DNA from: CAWHYG01 sp963833505
Lineage (GTDB): Bacteria; Eisenbacteria; RBG-16-71-46; CAIMUX01
Length of the DNA stretch: 64,000 bases
Reading direction: 5' to 3'
NCBI GenBank assembly: GCA_963833505.1
Contig: CAWHYG010000005.1
Coordinates: forward strand, 434,001-498,000
Part shown: piece by piece, positions 10,237 to 17,788 of the stretch
Layout of the letters: the number at the start of each line of letters is the position of its first letter
Numbering within the stretch: position 1 is the first letter of the stretch
The notes under the pieces: model-generated
What the model was told of the DNA's origin: nothing
Seen by the model: the letters and a program-made list of their open reading frames with translations, nothing else
Databases searched by the model: none
Made by a program: the position numbers and the translations under genes

Positions 10237-10254
10237 CGTGGAAAGTGTGGAATT
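10237..10254 (-). promoter_or_regulatory. Two abutting DnaA-box-like sites next to the trio
   Basis: On the minus strand AATTCCACA and CTTTCCACG sit end to end, 3 bases from the TAG array. They differ from TTATCCACA at three positions each, keeping the core CCAC. Their position, immediately before the GC step and the trinucleotide array, is what makes them credible rather than their match score. Confidence 0.45.
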
Positions 10255-10376
10255 CGCCTCGGAGTCGGGGCATTTCCTTTTCCGGCAACAAATTGATCGA
10301 TGGCCGCGGAACCGGCAACCTCGGGAGAAATGACCCGTGACGCGGCCGGGCGGTGGACGACTTCCCCTTCAACAGT

Positions 10377-10385
10377 TTTTCCACG
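10377..10385 (+). promoter_or_regulatory. DnaA-box-like site TTTTCCACG
   Basis: TTTTCCACG matches the relaxed box TTWTNCACA except at the last base, just downstream of the dnaA stop. It is oriented opposite to the two boxes near the trio. Confidence 0.35.
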
Positions 10386-10401
10386 GAAATACGTTGGTAA
10401 C

Positions 10402-11823
10402 TCATAAGTTATTCTCATCATAGGAATTCTGGTCTCTGGAAGGTCTTTGATCACTCGTGCCGACGACATTTCGTCGGATCCGGTCGACCAGCTCGTCGAA
10501 AGCGCTGTCGGCAGAGGTTCGTTCGCTGATTCTCGTGCAGGCATAAAGGACCGTGCTGTGGTCCCGGTTGCCGAAACGCCGGCCGATCTCAACGAGGGTG
10601 AGATGGGTGAGTTGCTTCGTCAGGTACATCGCCACCTGGCGCGCCAGGGCTACCGAGCTGGTCCGCCGCTTTCCACGCAGCGATTCGACCGGAAGCTCGA
10701 AATAGGAGGCGACCTCCTTCTGGATGTCGAGAACGTCGGGGGTGCGAGCCTGCTGGCTGCGGATATAGTCGCCAAGGACCTCCTTGGCCAGGTCGGTGGT
10801 GATCTCGCTTCCCGTGAGGGAGGCGAGAGCGGAGAGCCGGACCAGCGAACCCTCGAGCTCGCGGATGTTGCTCCGGATGTTCTCGGCGATGAAGAAGAGA
10901 ACTGGATCGGGGATCTCGACGTTCGACCGCTCGGCCTTGCGGTGGAGGATGGCCACCCGGGTCTCGAGGTCCGGCGGCTGGATGTCCGTGACCAGGCCCC
11001 AGTTGAATCGGGAGATCAGGCGCTCCTCGAGATCCGGGATGTCCTTTGGGGCCCGGTCGCTGGTCACGACCACCTGCTTGTTCGCGTCGTAGAGGGAGTT
11101 GAAGGTGTGGAAGAACTCCTCCTGCGTGCTCTCCTTGCCCGACATGAACTGGATGTCGTCGATCAAGAGAAGGTCAAGACCGCGGTACCGGTCGCGGAAC
11201 TCGAGAGTCGTGCCCCGCTGGATGGACTCGATCATCTCGTTCATGAACCGCTCGGACGAGACGTAGTGGACCTTGGTGGCCGCGTTCCTTTCCTTCACCT
11301 CGATCCCGATGGCCTGCATGATGTGCGTCTTGCCCAGCCCGACCCCGCCGTAGATGAAGAGCGGGTTGTAGACCCGGGCCGGGTCTTGGGCGACGGCGCG
11401 GCACGCCGCGGAGGTGAACTCGTTGCCGCGGCCAACCACGAAGTTATCGAAGGTGAACTGTGGCTTCAGCTTCGAAGGCACGAGCGCCGGAGCAGGAGTC
11501 GGGACAGTCACGACCGCGGGCGGCCGCACGAGCGCGGTCGGCGCCAGCCGGGGAAAGGAGCTCTGATAGCCCTCAGCGACCGCGAATCGGATTTCGGGCG
11601 ACCCATTGAGTTGAGATGAAATTGCAGATCGCAAAATCGGGAGGCTGTGCTCCTCAAACCAGTCCACGAAGAAAGGATTCGGAACCTCGAGGACTACGCG
11701 ATCTGTGGACACCTCGATCGGCCTGATGGGCCGAAAAAACGTGACATACTTCTGTTCTGATACCTTATGACGTAGTTCCTCGAGTATCTTTGACCAAGTC
11801 TCCTCCGAAGCCGCGTTCAGCAA
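10402..11823 (-). CDS. dnaA: Chromosomal replication initiator DnaA
   Basis: 473-residue AAA+ initiator that binds DnaA boxes and melts oriC. Domain I is at about 1-85, then a proline-rich linker to about 120. The AAA+ module has Walker A GGVGLGKTH (159-167) and Walker B LLLIDD (218-223). Domain IV carries the DNA-binding signature GRRFGNRDHSTVLYAC. No ATG precedes the conserved N-terminus. The best start is TTG at 11823, with AGGAAAGG upstream. A poor start codon with DnaA boxes about 35-55 bases upstream fits tight autoregulation. Confidence 0.96.
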   Translation of the reverse strand: MLNAASEETWSKILEELRHKVSEQKYVTFFRPIRPIEVSTDRVVLEVPNPFFVDWFEEHSLPILRSAISSQLNGSPEIRFAVAEGYQSSFPRLAPTALVRPPAVVTVPTPAPALVPSKLKPQFTFDNFVVGRGNEFTSAACRAVAQDPARVYNPLFIYGGVGLGKTHIMQAIGIEVKERNAATKVHYVSSERFMNEMIESIQRGTTLEFRDRYRGLDLLLIDDIQFMSGKESTQEEFFHTFNSLYDANKQVVVTSDRAPKDIPDLEERLISRFNWGLVTDIQPPDLETRVAILHRKAERSNVEIPDPVLFFIAENIRSNIRELEGSLVRLSALASLTGSEITTDLAKEVLGDYIRSQQARTPDVLDIQKEVASYFELPVESLRGKRRTSSVALARQVAMYLTKQLTHLTLVEIGRRFGNRDHSTVLYACTRISERTSADSAFDELVDRIRRNVVGTSDQRPSRDQNSYDENNL

Positions 11824-11858
11824 GGATCAAACCTTTCCTGCCCCCCGAAGGGGAAAAG

Positions 11859-11879
11859 TTGTCCACAAAATTATCCACA
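11859..11879 (+). promoter_or_regulatory. Pair of DnaA boxes upstream of dnaA
   Basis: TTGTCCACA (11859-11867) and the perfect consensus TTATCCACA (11871-11879) lie in the same orientation, 3 bases apart, in the dnaA leader. They could serve origin recognition and autorepression. A further one-mismatch box, GTGTCCACA on the minus strand, lies inside dnaA at about 11704-11712. Confidence 0.8.
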
Positions 11880-12130
11880 GTGGAACAGCAGAGGCGACAA
11901 TGAGTTTGCCAAAAGAGCAACCGGCGCCGCCGGGAAACTCCGATGCTCAGGCAAGATTCCCAACATTTTGGCGAAAGCACAACGCGTTGATATAAAAATA
12001 GATATGAGTATCATAGACGAGATGCCCACCGAGAGTTTGAACGGCTCCCGCAGAGAAGCCCCTGTGCAGCAAGCTCGAAGGAGCGGACCGTGCAAGTCGG
12101 GGCCCCCCTGCCAGACGACTTATGAACACG

Positions 12131-12166
12131 CCTGTTCGGGTGTCAGAGCCTGTTCGGGTGTCAGAG
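12131..12166. repeat. 18-bp perfect tandem duplication
   Basis: CCTGTTCGGGTGTCAGAG occurs twice back to back inside the origin region. It does not match DnaA boxes. It may be a recent slippage duplication or a pair of protein sites. Confidence 0.8.
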
Positions 12167-12344
12167 CGGGGGTATGCTACCACGGAAGCGCCGGGGCGCA
12201 CAACCTCGAATCTGAGGTTTTCACCAAGTGCTCGAACTCATTCTATCGCAATCAATTGGATGAACATCCCGGGAAGCTTCAGGTGAGACGGCTGGTCTTC
12301 TGTCTGTCAGGGCGGGTTTGCGAGGCGCCGGCACGGATTCCGCG

Positions 12345-12373
12345 TTGACCGGGACCCAGCTTTTCGATATTGT
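12345..12373 (+). promoter_or_regulatory. Sigma-70-type promoter for rpmH-rnpA
   Basis: TTGACC, exactly 17 bases, then TATTGT, 85 bases upstream of the rpmH start and pointing toward it. This is a good match for a housekeeping promoter in an otherwise GC-rich region. Confidence 0.55.
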
Positions 12374-12457
12374 TTGCGCCGATCTGGATGGAACTTGCGC
12401 GTCCGGGCGATGGTCTCCAATCGGCAAGAAGCGTTCACGAGCGAGGTCGAAGAGGGA

Positions 12458-12592
12458 ATGAAGAGGACTTTTCAGCCGCATAACCGGCGCCGCAGCCGGG
12501 TCCATGGCTTTCGGAAGCGCATGAGCACCGCCAGTGGGCGAAAGGTGCTGAGCAGCCGCCGCGCGAAGGGACGGAAGCGCGTCAGTATCTGA
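12458..12592 (+). CDS. rpmH: 50S ribosomal protein L34
   Basis: 44-residue, arginine- and lysine-rich protein starting MKRTFQPHNRRRSRVHGFRKR, diagnostic of bL34 of the large ribosomal subunit. The length is typical. The ATG at 12458 follows AGAGGG. It begins the conserved rpmH-rnpA-yidD-yidC-jag cluster that flanks many bacterial origins. A longer frame that opens upstream is not supported by the family length. Confidence 0.96.
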   Translation: MKRTFQPHNRRRSRVHGFRKRMSTASGRKVLSSRRAKGRKRVSI

Positions 12593-12617
12593 CGCGGCCC
12601 AATCCGTCCGACTCAGG

Positions 12618-12995
12618 GTGTCCGGACCAGACGTCCTCAGACGCAGGACCGATTTCCAGAGGGTCTTCGACTCTGGGGCGAGACTTCGTTCCGTGGACCT
12701 TGTTCTCGTCTACGCGCGCACGGGTGACGAACGCGCTCGGTGTGCTGTGGTCGCAAGCCGGCGCGTGGGCAATGCGGTTCGGCGAAACCGGGCCAAGCGG
12801 GTGCTCCGGGCGGCCCATCGGGACGCGACGCGGGGGGCTCGGATCTCAGGTGTGGATCTGGTCCTCATTGCGCGATCCGGAACGGCGGATCGGACCAGTC
12901 GAGATCTCGGTCGTCTGCTGGCCGACCTGTATCGACGGGCGGGCCTCGTGAATTCCGAGAGCCCGCCGCGAATTGGAGAGAGCGAAAATTCCTAG
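12618..12995 (+). CDS. rnpA: Ribonuclease P protein component
   Basis: 125-residue protein subunit of RNase P, which assists the catalytic RNA in tRNA 5' maturation. The hallmark RNR motif is present in VRRNRAKRVLRAA, together with the N-terminal RRRTDFQRVF and the aromatic groove region. The start is GTG at 12618, 25 bases after the rpmH stop. The C-terminal 15 residues are polar and variable. It is read with rpmH and the membrane-insertion genes downstream. Confidence 0.93.
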   Translation: MSGPDVLRRRTDFQRVFDSGARLRSVDLVLVYARTGDERARCAVVASRRVGNAVRRNRAKRVLRAAHRDATRGARISGVDLVLIARSGTADRTSRDLGRLLADLYRRAGLVNSESPPRIGESENS

Positions 12996-13014
12996 GAATG
13001 GAACATCACACCGG

Positions 13015-13392
13015 GTGCCGACTGTCGCCGCGCTGTTGATCGCCACCATTCGGTTCTATCGGCGGTTCGTATCCCCCTGTCTGCCGCCGTCCTGCCGCTA
13101 TGTGCCCTCCTGCTCCGAGTACGCCGCCGAGTCCATCGAGGTCCATGGCGCGCTCCGGGGGGGCTGGTTGGCGACTCTTCGCATTCTGCGCTGTCATCCG
13201 GGTCATGTGGGAGGCTGGGATCCGGTCCCGGCCGGCGGTGGAAGGGACAAAGGAAATTCTCATGGATCGCAGGACCCTACTGGCGTTTGTGCTTTTGACC
13301 CTCGTTCTTGTCCTCTTTCAATGGCTGGCGCCGAAAGCCCCGCCGCGTGGAGTTCCCGGAGCGGCGCCCGCGCCCGCGGAGCCGTCGGCTAG
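13015..13392 (+). CDS. yidD: Membrane protein insertion efficiency factor YidD
   Basis: YidD is a small membrane-associated protein that helps YidC-dependent insertion. The core IRFYRRFVSPCLPPSCRYVP, then CSEYAAE, HGALRGGW and CHPGHVGGWDPVP, covers the whole family. I choose GTG at 13015 because it puts the conserved IRFYRRF segment about 10 residues from the start. A TTG at 12973 is an alternative. After the usual end at DPVP the frame stays open for about 50 more residues, about 43 of them overlapping the 5' end of yidC out of frame. The overlap of about 130 bases is unusual. Confidence 0.85.
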   Translation: MPTVAALLIATIRFYRRFVSPCLPPSCRYVPSCSEYAAESIEVHGALRGGWLATLRILRCHPGHVGGWDPVPAGGGRDKGNSHGSQDPTGVCAFDPRSCPLSMAGAESPAAWSSRSGARARGAVG

Positions 13393-14920
13393 AACGCCTG
13401 CGCCCGGAACGTCAGAGGGCTCCTCATCCGGCGAGAGCCCAGCCGGCTCGAAGACCCTACCCGGGACCATCGAGAACACTCTCGTCCCACCAGACAGCGT
13501 CGAGCATCCGATTTCCGTGAATGGAGGCGTCTACCAGGCCGTTCTCAATCCCGTCGGCGGCGAGCTTTCAAACTGGACCCTGACCCAATATACCGACGCG
13601 CAGGACCAGCCGGTCGACCTCGTTCCCGACTCCGGGAGCGGAATGTTCACCTGGAAGCTTCTCCTTCCACAGGGGACGGTCGATCTGGCCCGCACCCGTT
13701 TCCAGGTTGCTCGGAACACCGAGGCGGGGGAAGAGCATGACGTCCTGACCGCGCGTTCTCCGTCAGGCGCGGTCGTCCGCATCGCCTACCTGTTCCCACG
13801 AGACCGGTACTCCACCCAGGTCGACGTTCACGTCGAGGGGGTCTCCGGCGAGGGCGGCGGCGGAACGCTGGAGTTGAGCTTCGCCGGGGGCATCACCTAC
13901 CCGGAGCGCGAGGCGCGCGTCGACAATATCTCCGCCGCGGGCGTGGCTCTTCTCGGAAGCAGATACGTCAAGCACACGCTGGGGCGGAACAGCGGCGGGT
14001 GGGAGGAGGATGAGTCCGGCGTGGTCCACTGGGCCGGAGTCCGATCCAAGTACTTCCTGATGGCGGCGGTTCCGGCCAGCGCGCCCGACGGCGAGGTCCG
14101 GCTGAGGCGCCTCCCGGACAGCCGCACCCTCCAGTCGTCCATCCGGCTGCCGCTGAACCTGGCAGGGCCTACCGACTTCAAGTTCACGATCTATGCCGGG
14201 CCCATGAGCTACATGACCCTCGAATCCTACGGAGTCGGCCTCGAGAAGGCGGTCGACCTCGGGTGGCGGGTCCTGAGCCCCTTCACCCGACTGCTCCTGA
14301 GGTTCTTCCGCTACGTGCACACCTTCATCCCGAACTACGGGGTCGTCATCATCGTCCTGTCCGTCCTGAGCAAGCTGGTCTTCTACCCGTTGACCAAGAA
14401 GAGCGTCGAGAGCATGAAGCAGATGCAGGTGCTCAAGCCCGAGATCGACCGGATGAACGCGAAGTACAAGGACGATCCGCAGCGGCGCAATCAGGCCATG
14501 ATGGAGCTGTACAAGAAGAACAAGGTCAACCCGATGGGCGGATGCCTGCCGATCCTGATCCAGATGCCGGTGTTCTTCGCGCTCTACGCGGTGCTCAACT
14601 CCTCCATCGAGCTCAGGAAAGCCCCCTTCATCATGTGGATCCGCGACCTGTCGTCGCCCGATCGGGTCGGCTCGGTGGCGGGGTTTCCGATTCACGTCCT
14701 CCCGCTGGTCATGGCGGGAACCATGATCTGGCAGCAGAAGCTCACTCCGACCGATCCGCGCCAGGCTTCGCTCGCCTACCTCATGCCGATCATCATGACC
14801 TTTATCTTCTACCCGATGCCGTCCGGACTGGTGCTGTACTGGACGGTCAACAACATCATGACGGTCGGGCAGCAGATCTGGATGAACCGCAATACCGTGC
14901 ACCAACAGCTGGCCGCCTGA
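13262..14920 (+). CDS. yidC: Membrane protein insertase YidC
   Basis: 552-residue Oxa1/YidC insertase of the inner membrane. An N-terminal signal-anchor (LLAFVLLTLVLVLFQW) and a Pro/Ala/Ser-rich linker precede the large periplasmic beta domain, typical of diderm YidC. The conserved five-TM core starts near FFRYVHTFIPNYGVVII and contains the cytoplasmic coiled hairpin (MKQMQVLKPEIDRMNAKYKDD in part) and PMGGCLPILIQMPVFFALY. The ATG at 13262 has AAGGA upstream. Long C-terminal basic tails seen in Gram-positive YidC are absent. Confidence 0.96.
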   Translation: MDRRTLLAFVLLTLVLVLFQWLAPKAPPRGVPGAAPAPAEPSARTPAPGTSEGSSSGESPAGSKTLPGTIENTLVPPDSVEHPISVNGGVYQAVLNPVGGELSNWTLTQYTDAQDQPVDLVPDSGSGMFTWKLLLPQGTVDLARTRFQVARNTEAGEEHDVLTARSPSGAVVRIAYLFPRDRYSTQVDVHVEGVSGEGGGGTLELSFAGGITYPEREARVDNISAAGVALLGSRYVKHTLGRNSGGWEEDESGVVHWAGVRSKYFLMAAVPASAPDGEVRLRRLPDSRTLQSSIRLPLNLAGPTDFKFTIYAGPMSYMTLESYGVGLEKAVDLGWRVLSPFTRLLLRFFRYVHTFIPNYGVVIIVLSVLSKLVFYPLTKKSVESMKQMQVLKPEIDRMNAKYKDDPQRRNQAMMELYKKNKVNPMGGCLPILIQMPVFFALYAVLNSSIELRKAPFIMWIRDLSSPDRVGSVAGFPIHVLPLVMAGTMIWQQKLTPTDPRQASLAYLMPIIMTFIFYPMPSGLVLYWTVNNIMTVGQQIWMNRNTVHQQLAA

Positions 14921-14941
14921 CGCGCGGCCCGGAGAAGGAAG

Positions 14942-16396
14942 ATGAACCGAGGGGACCACCGCAGAAGTTACACACCGAGAATGGTGGAAATGACCGGAAA
15001 GTCGGTCGACGAGGCCGTGCAGGCGGCCATCGCCCGCCTCAGGGCGAGGCGGGACGAAGTGGAGATCGAGGTCCTTCAGGAAGGCCGGGGCGGATTCCTG
15101 GGCATCGGATCCCGGGAAGCCCGTGTCCGGGTCCGCCTGCGGCCCGACACCGGTATGCGGCACTCGTCGTCGGCCAGGGCCCCGGACTCCAGAGGCCGGC
15201 GGGACGCCGGGCCTGATCGGAGGCCGGGGGACGTTCGCACACGCTCGTTGGACAACGGCCGGCGAGGCGGGCCCCGGCGGGACGCGCCCGATCGTCGGGG
15301 GAGCAGCGACGAACCGCGGAGAGACGCGCCCGATCGCCGGGCGAGCAGCGACGAACTGCGGAGAGACGCGCCCGATCGCCGGGCGAGCAGCGATGAACTG
15401 CGGAGAGACGCGCCCGATCGCCGGGTGAGCAGCGACGAACTGCGGAGAGACGCGCCCGATCGCCGGGTGAGCAGCGACGAACCGCGGAGGAGATCGGTGG
15501 ACTCGCTGGCCGTCCGCGCCACCCAGGCTCCAAGGCAGGATCTGCGGGTTCGCCGCCGCGAGCTGACTCCGCCTTCGGACACGCGAGAGAGTGAACGGAT
15601 CCGGCCCGACCGGATGGAACCTCTGTTGCCGCCCGCAACTCCGTCTTTGCCCAACGGCCCGGCCGTGGCCGCCGGCGGGCAGGAAAAGGAGATCGCCTCC
15701 TTCACCAAGGGTCTTTTGTCCCGGATGGGATTCGACGTGGCCGTGTCCGCGGTGCTGGAAGGCGACGCCTACGAAATCAAGATCGAGGGAGGCGACAACG
15801 ACGCCGTCCTCATCGGACGTCGCGGGGAGACCCTGGAAGCGCTGCAGCACATCATCTCGAAGATGGCAAGCCACGGAAGAGAGGAGCTCATCCGGGTCCG
15901 GGTTGATGTCGCGGACTATCGGGAGCGGCGCAACGGCCAACTGGTCGAACGGGCGCAAGAGATGGCGCAGCGGGTTCGGGAGTCCGGCCATGAAGTCGTA
16001 ACCGAGCCGTTGTCCGCGGCCGAGCGGAGGATCATCCATCGTGCTTTGGCGGACCTCCCCGATGTGACCACGCACGCGTTGGGAGAGGGCTTGGTGAAAA
16101 GGATCTGGATCGGTCCGGCCGGCGCCAAGAGAGCTGAGACAACGGCCTATCAGGAACGCGCGCCGTTCGAACCGGCCGAAAGGCCGAGGGAAGAAGCCGA
16201 GCGGCCCGAGCGGCCCGAAAGGCCGGCGGCACCGGCGCTTCCGGTTCGGGATGCGCTGGCCGATTCTCCGGCCCCCGGCGGAGCGCCGGCGCCGGTGATG
16301 GATGATTGGAATGCGGCGGGGCCGGCGACGAAGAACGCCGAGGCTTCTCCCTGGGGCAGAAAGCCGAAACCGGCGAAAGGCCGGCGGGCCAGATAG
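14942..16396 (+). CDS. jag: Jag/KhpB-like RNA-binding protein with repeat-rich linker
   Basis: 484-residue protein. It has an N-terminal Jag_N domain (VEMTGKSVDEAVQAAIARL, then GRGGFLGIGSREARV), a long disordered basic linker, a KH domain (IKIEGGDNDAVLIGRRGETLEALQHI in part) and an R3H domain (AAERRIIHRALADLPDVTTHALGEG). A low-complexity Pro/Glu/Arg tail follows. KhpB binds RNA and affects cell division and envelope growth in Gram-positives. Its role here is inferred from the family. It follows yidC by 21 bases with GGAGAAGGA before the ATG. The linker contains five 14-residue repeats. Confidence 0.9.
   Translation: MNRGDHRRSYTPRMVEMTGKSVDEAVQAAIARLRARRDEVEIEVLQEGRGGFLGIGSREARVRVRLRPDTGMRHSSSARAPDSRGRRDAGPDRRPGDVRTRSLDNGRRGGPRRDAPDRRGSSDEPRRDAPDRRASSDELRRDAPDRRASSDELRRDAPDRRVSSDELRRDAPDRRVSSDEPRRRSVDSLAVRATQAPRQDLRVRRRELTPPSDTRESERIRPDRMEPLLPPATPSLPNGPAVAAGGQEKEIASFTKGLLSRMGFDVAVSAVLEGDAYEIKIEGGDNDAVLIGRRGETLEALQHIISKMASHGREELIRVRVDVADYRERRNGQLVERAQEMAQRVRESGHEVVTEPLSAAERRIIHRALADLPDVTTHALGEGLVKRIWIGPAGAKRAETTAYQERAPFEPAERPREEAERPERPERPAAPALPVRDALADSPAPGGAPAPVMDDWNAAGPATKNAEASPWGRKPKPAKGRRAR
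15275..15484 (+). repeat. 42-bp tandem repeat x5 inside jag
   Basis: Five in-frame copies encode RRDAPDRR(G/A/V)SSDE(P/L). Neighbouring copies differ by only a few bases, so the array looks young. It lies entirely in the linker between Jag_N and KH. Copies abut with no spacers, so this is not a CRISPR. Confidence 0.95.
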
Positions 16397-16464
16397 GCGC
16401 CCGCGCCTGTTCGCGGGTCCTCCGGGACGGCGAAGTTCGATGACGGCCTCGGGCCGCTCGAGCC

Positions 16465-17217
16465 ATGAGGGTAACCGGGATGCGACGAAGGCGAGTTCGG
16501 TGGATGCGCGAAGAACCGGGCCAGAAGGACGACTGGCCACGGCATGCCTTTCTGGAGCAGGACCTGGAGCGTCTGGAGAGGCAGCTGGCTCCCTATTCGC
16601 TGTCCTTCTCCGACGAGACGCGCGAGAGGATCCTCAAGTTCTCCCGCGATCTCATCTCCTGGAACGACCGGCTCAACCTGCTCTCTCGCGCGGACGCGCC
16701 CAACGTCGTCCGGAAGCACGTGGCTGCATCCATCGGAGTGCTGCTCGTCGCAGTGCCGTCCCACGGGGAGAAGTGGATCGACGTCGGCACCGGCGCCGGC
16801 TTTCCCGGTTTGATCCTCAAGATGATGCGCCCGGACCTCGACATCACGCTGGTTGATTCCGCCCGGAAACGCTGCCTCTTCATCGAGAACACGATCAGGA
16901 CGACCGATCTGGGGAAGGTTCCCGTCCTGCCCCTTCGCGTGGAGACGTTCATCGCGCGCGGCGAAGGCCTGGGGTCGTTCGCCGTGCTGACCGCGAGGGC
17001 CGTGGCGTCGCTGGACGCGACCCTCGCCGGTTTTGGTCCGTTGGTTTCTCCGGGAGGCAGGATCGTGACCTTCAAGGGCCCGCAATGGAAGGAGGAGCTG
17101 GAGGCCGCGCAGGCTTCCGGCGCATTCGCCAGCGCCGGCTTCACTTTCGAGGCGGCCACACGGATTCCCTGGACGAGCGGACACTTGCTGACCCTCAGGA
17201 AGGCGTTGACGAGCTAA
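16465..17217 (+). CDS. rsmG: 16S rRNA (guanine-527-N7)-methyltransferase RsmG
   Basis: 250-residue SAM-dependent methyltransferase that modifies G527 of 16S rRNA. The SAM site is VGTGAGFPGL, and LISWNDRLNLLSR is the conserved N-terminal segment. VLTARAVASL and the final GGRIVTFKG block complete the family pattern. Several in-frame ATGs are possible (16465, 16480, 16504). I keep the first. mnmE and mnmG, common neighbours in this cluster, are missing. Confidence 0.92.
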   Translation: MRVTGMRRRRVRWMREEPGQKDDWPRHAFLEQDLERLERQLAPYSLSFSDETRERILKFSRDLISWNDRLNLLSRADAPNVVRKHVAASIGVLLVAVPSHGEKWIDVGTGAGFPGLILKMMRPDLDITLVDSARKRCLFIENTIRTTDLGKVPVLPLRVETFIARGEGLGSFAVLTARAVASLDATLAGFGPLVSPGGRIVTFKGPQWKEELEAAQASGAFASAGFTFEAATRIPWTSGHLLTLRKALTS

Positions 17218-17576
17218 GCCCGATTTCCACTTGCAGCATCACGTGAGCGCGCGCCGGCCCGACGGCACAGCCCTGGCACCGGATTCCACCTGACTTCGGT
17301 TGTGGAACGGCCGGTGACCGCGTTTCGGAGCGCAGCTTCCGACTCGAGCCCGGAACGCTGGGGGAGGGAAGCAGCCCCGCTTCGGGATTGGCGCAAGCCG
17401 GCCTCCTGAGAAGATCCGCGGGCTCCACGAGACTCTCTGCACAAAGGCGAACCTCTTGCGCCAGTTTGCCTTGTGGAAGTTCGATCCGCGGAGGGCGGCC
17501 GGTCTCCGGCGGAGATCAGGGCGCCTGTCGCGACCCAGGCCTCATGGGTCGTCGGGTCAGGGGCGCTCCAGCCAAA

Positions 17577-17603
17577 TTGAACGATAACAAACTGTATTAT
17601 AAT
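17577..17603 (+). promoter_or_regulatory. Promoter candidate upstream of parAB
   Basis: TTGAAC, 15 bases, then a perfect TATAAT in an AT-rich patch, followed about 20 bases later by a strong ribosome-binding sequence and then parS. The short spacer lowers confidence. Confidence 0.45.
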
Positions 17604-17621
17604 ATGTTGCTATGATAGTAC

Positions 17622-17632
17622 AGGAGGTGATC
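17622..17632 (+). promoter_or_regulatory. Extended anti-SD match without an obvious gene start
   Basis: AGGAGGTGATC is complementary to the canonical 3' end of 16S rRNA over 11 bases, yet no good start follows at normal spacing. The GTG inside it opens only a seven-codon frame that stops at the parS core, and parA itself starts about 157 bases later. Confidence 0.5.
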
Positions 17633-17638
17633 GCTCTG

Positions 17639-17654
17639 CGTTCCACGTGAAACA
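17639..17654 (+). promoter_or_regulatory. parS centromere site
   Basis: CGTTCCACGTGAAACA matches the ParB-binding consensus TGTTTCACGTGAAACA at 14 of 16 positions, with a complete CACGTG core. It lies 135 bases before parA and about 6 kb from dnaA, as expected for an origin-proximal centromere. Confidence 0.85.
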
Positions 17655-17788
17655 ACAGATTGACACCGGTAGCCGCTGCTGATAGGTTGGCTCCGGATCG
17701 GCGGAACGCAGCCGCCATCACCAACTTCCTAGCGGCCTGCGAAATGGAAGGGTCGCGGCACAGGAAAGGACTCACCGTCGAAGGAACG

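Larger units (their letters stand above)
9883..10401. other. dnaA-dnaN intergenic region, likely unwinding half of oriC
   Basis: 519 bases without a convincing gene between the dnaA stop and the dnaN start. It holds a TAG trinucleotide array with adjacent DnaA-box-like 9-mers (listed separately). Short frames here are not conserved-looking. The dnaN promoter must also lie here, but I cannot place it with confidence. Confidence 0.6.
11824..12457. other. dnaA-rpmH intergenic region, second half of oriC
   Basis: 634 bases between divergent dnaA and rpmH. It contains two DnaA boxes, an AT-rich stretch at about 11960-12012 (TTGATATAAAAATAGATATG), an 18-base tandem duplication and the rpmH promoter. 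I see no convincing gene. A 126-codon plus-strand frame here has no ribosome site or family resemblance. Confidence 0.6.
17218..17788. other. rsmG-parA intergenic region
   Basis: 571 bases with no convincing gene. The second half drops in GC and holds a promoter candidate, a very strong Shine-Dalgarno sequence and parS (listed separately). Confidence 0.6.

Noticed and set aside
11968..12348. 126-codon plus-strand frame in the origin region
   Set aside because: No ribosome site, it covers the tandem duplication and a promoter, and its composition is not protein-like.
15275..15484. Regular 42-bp repeats considered as a CRISPR
   Set aside because: Units abut without spacers and encode an in-frame peptide repeat in jag.
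13763..16540. Long minus-strand open frame opposite yidC and jag
   Set aside because: Its repeats mirror the jag minisatellite; no ribosome site or family match.
17237..17252. TCACGTGA core considered as a second parS
   Set aside because: Only the core matches; the flanks do not fit the 16-bp consensus.
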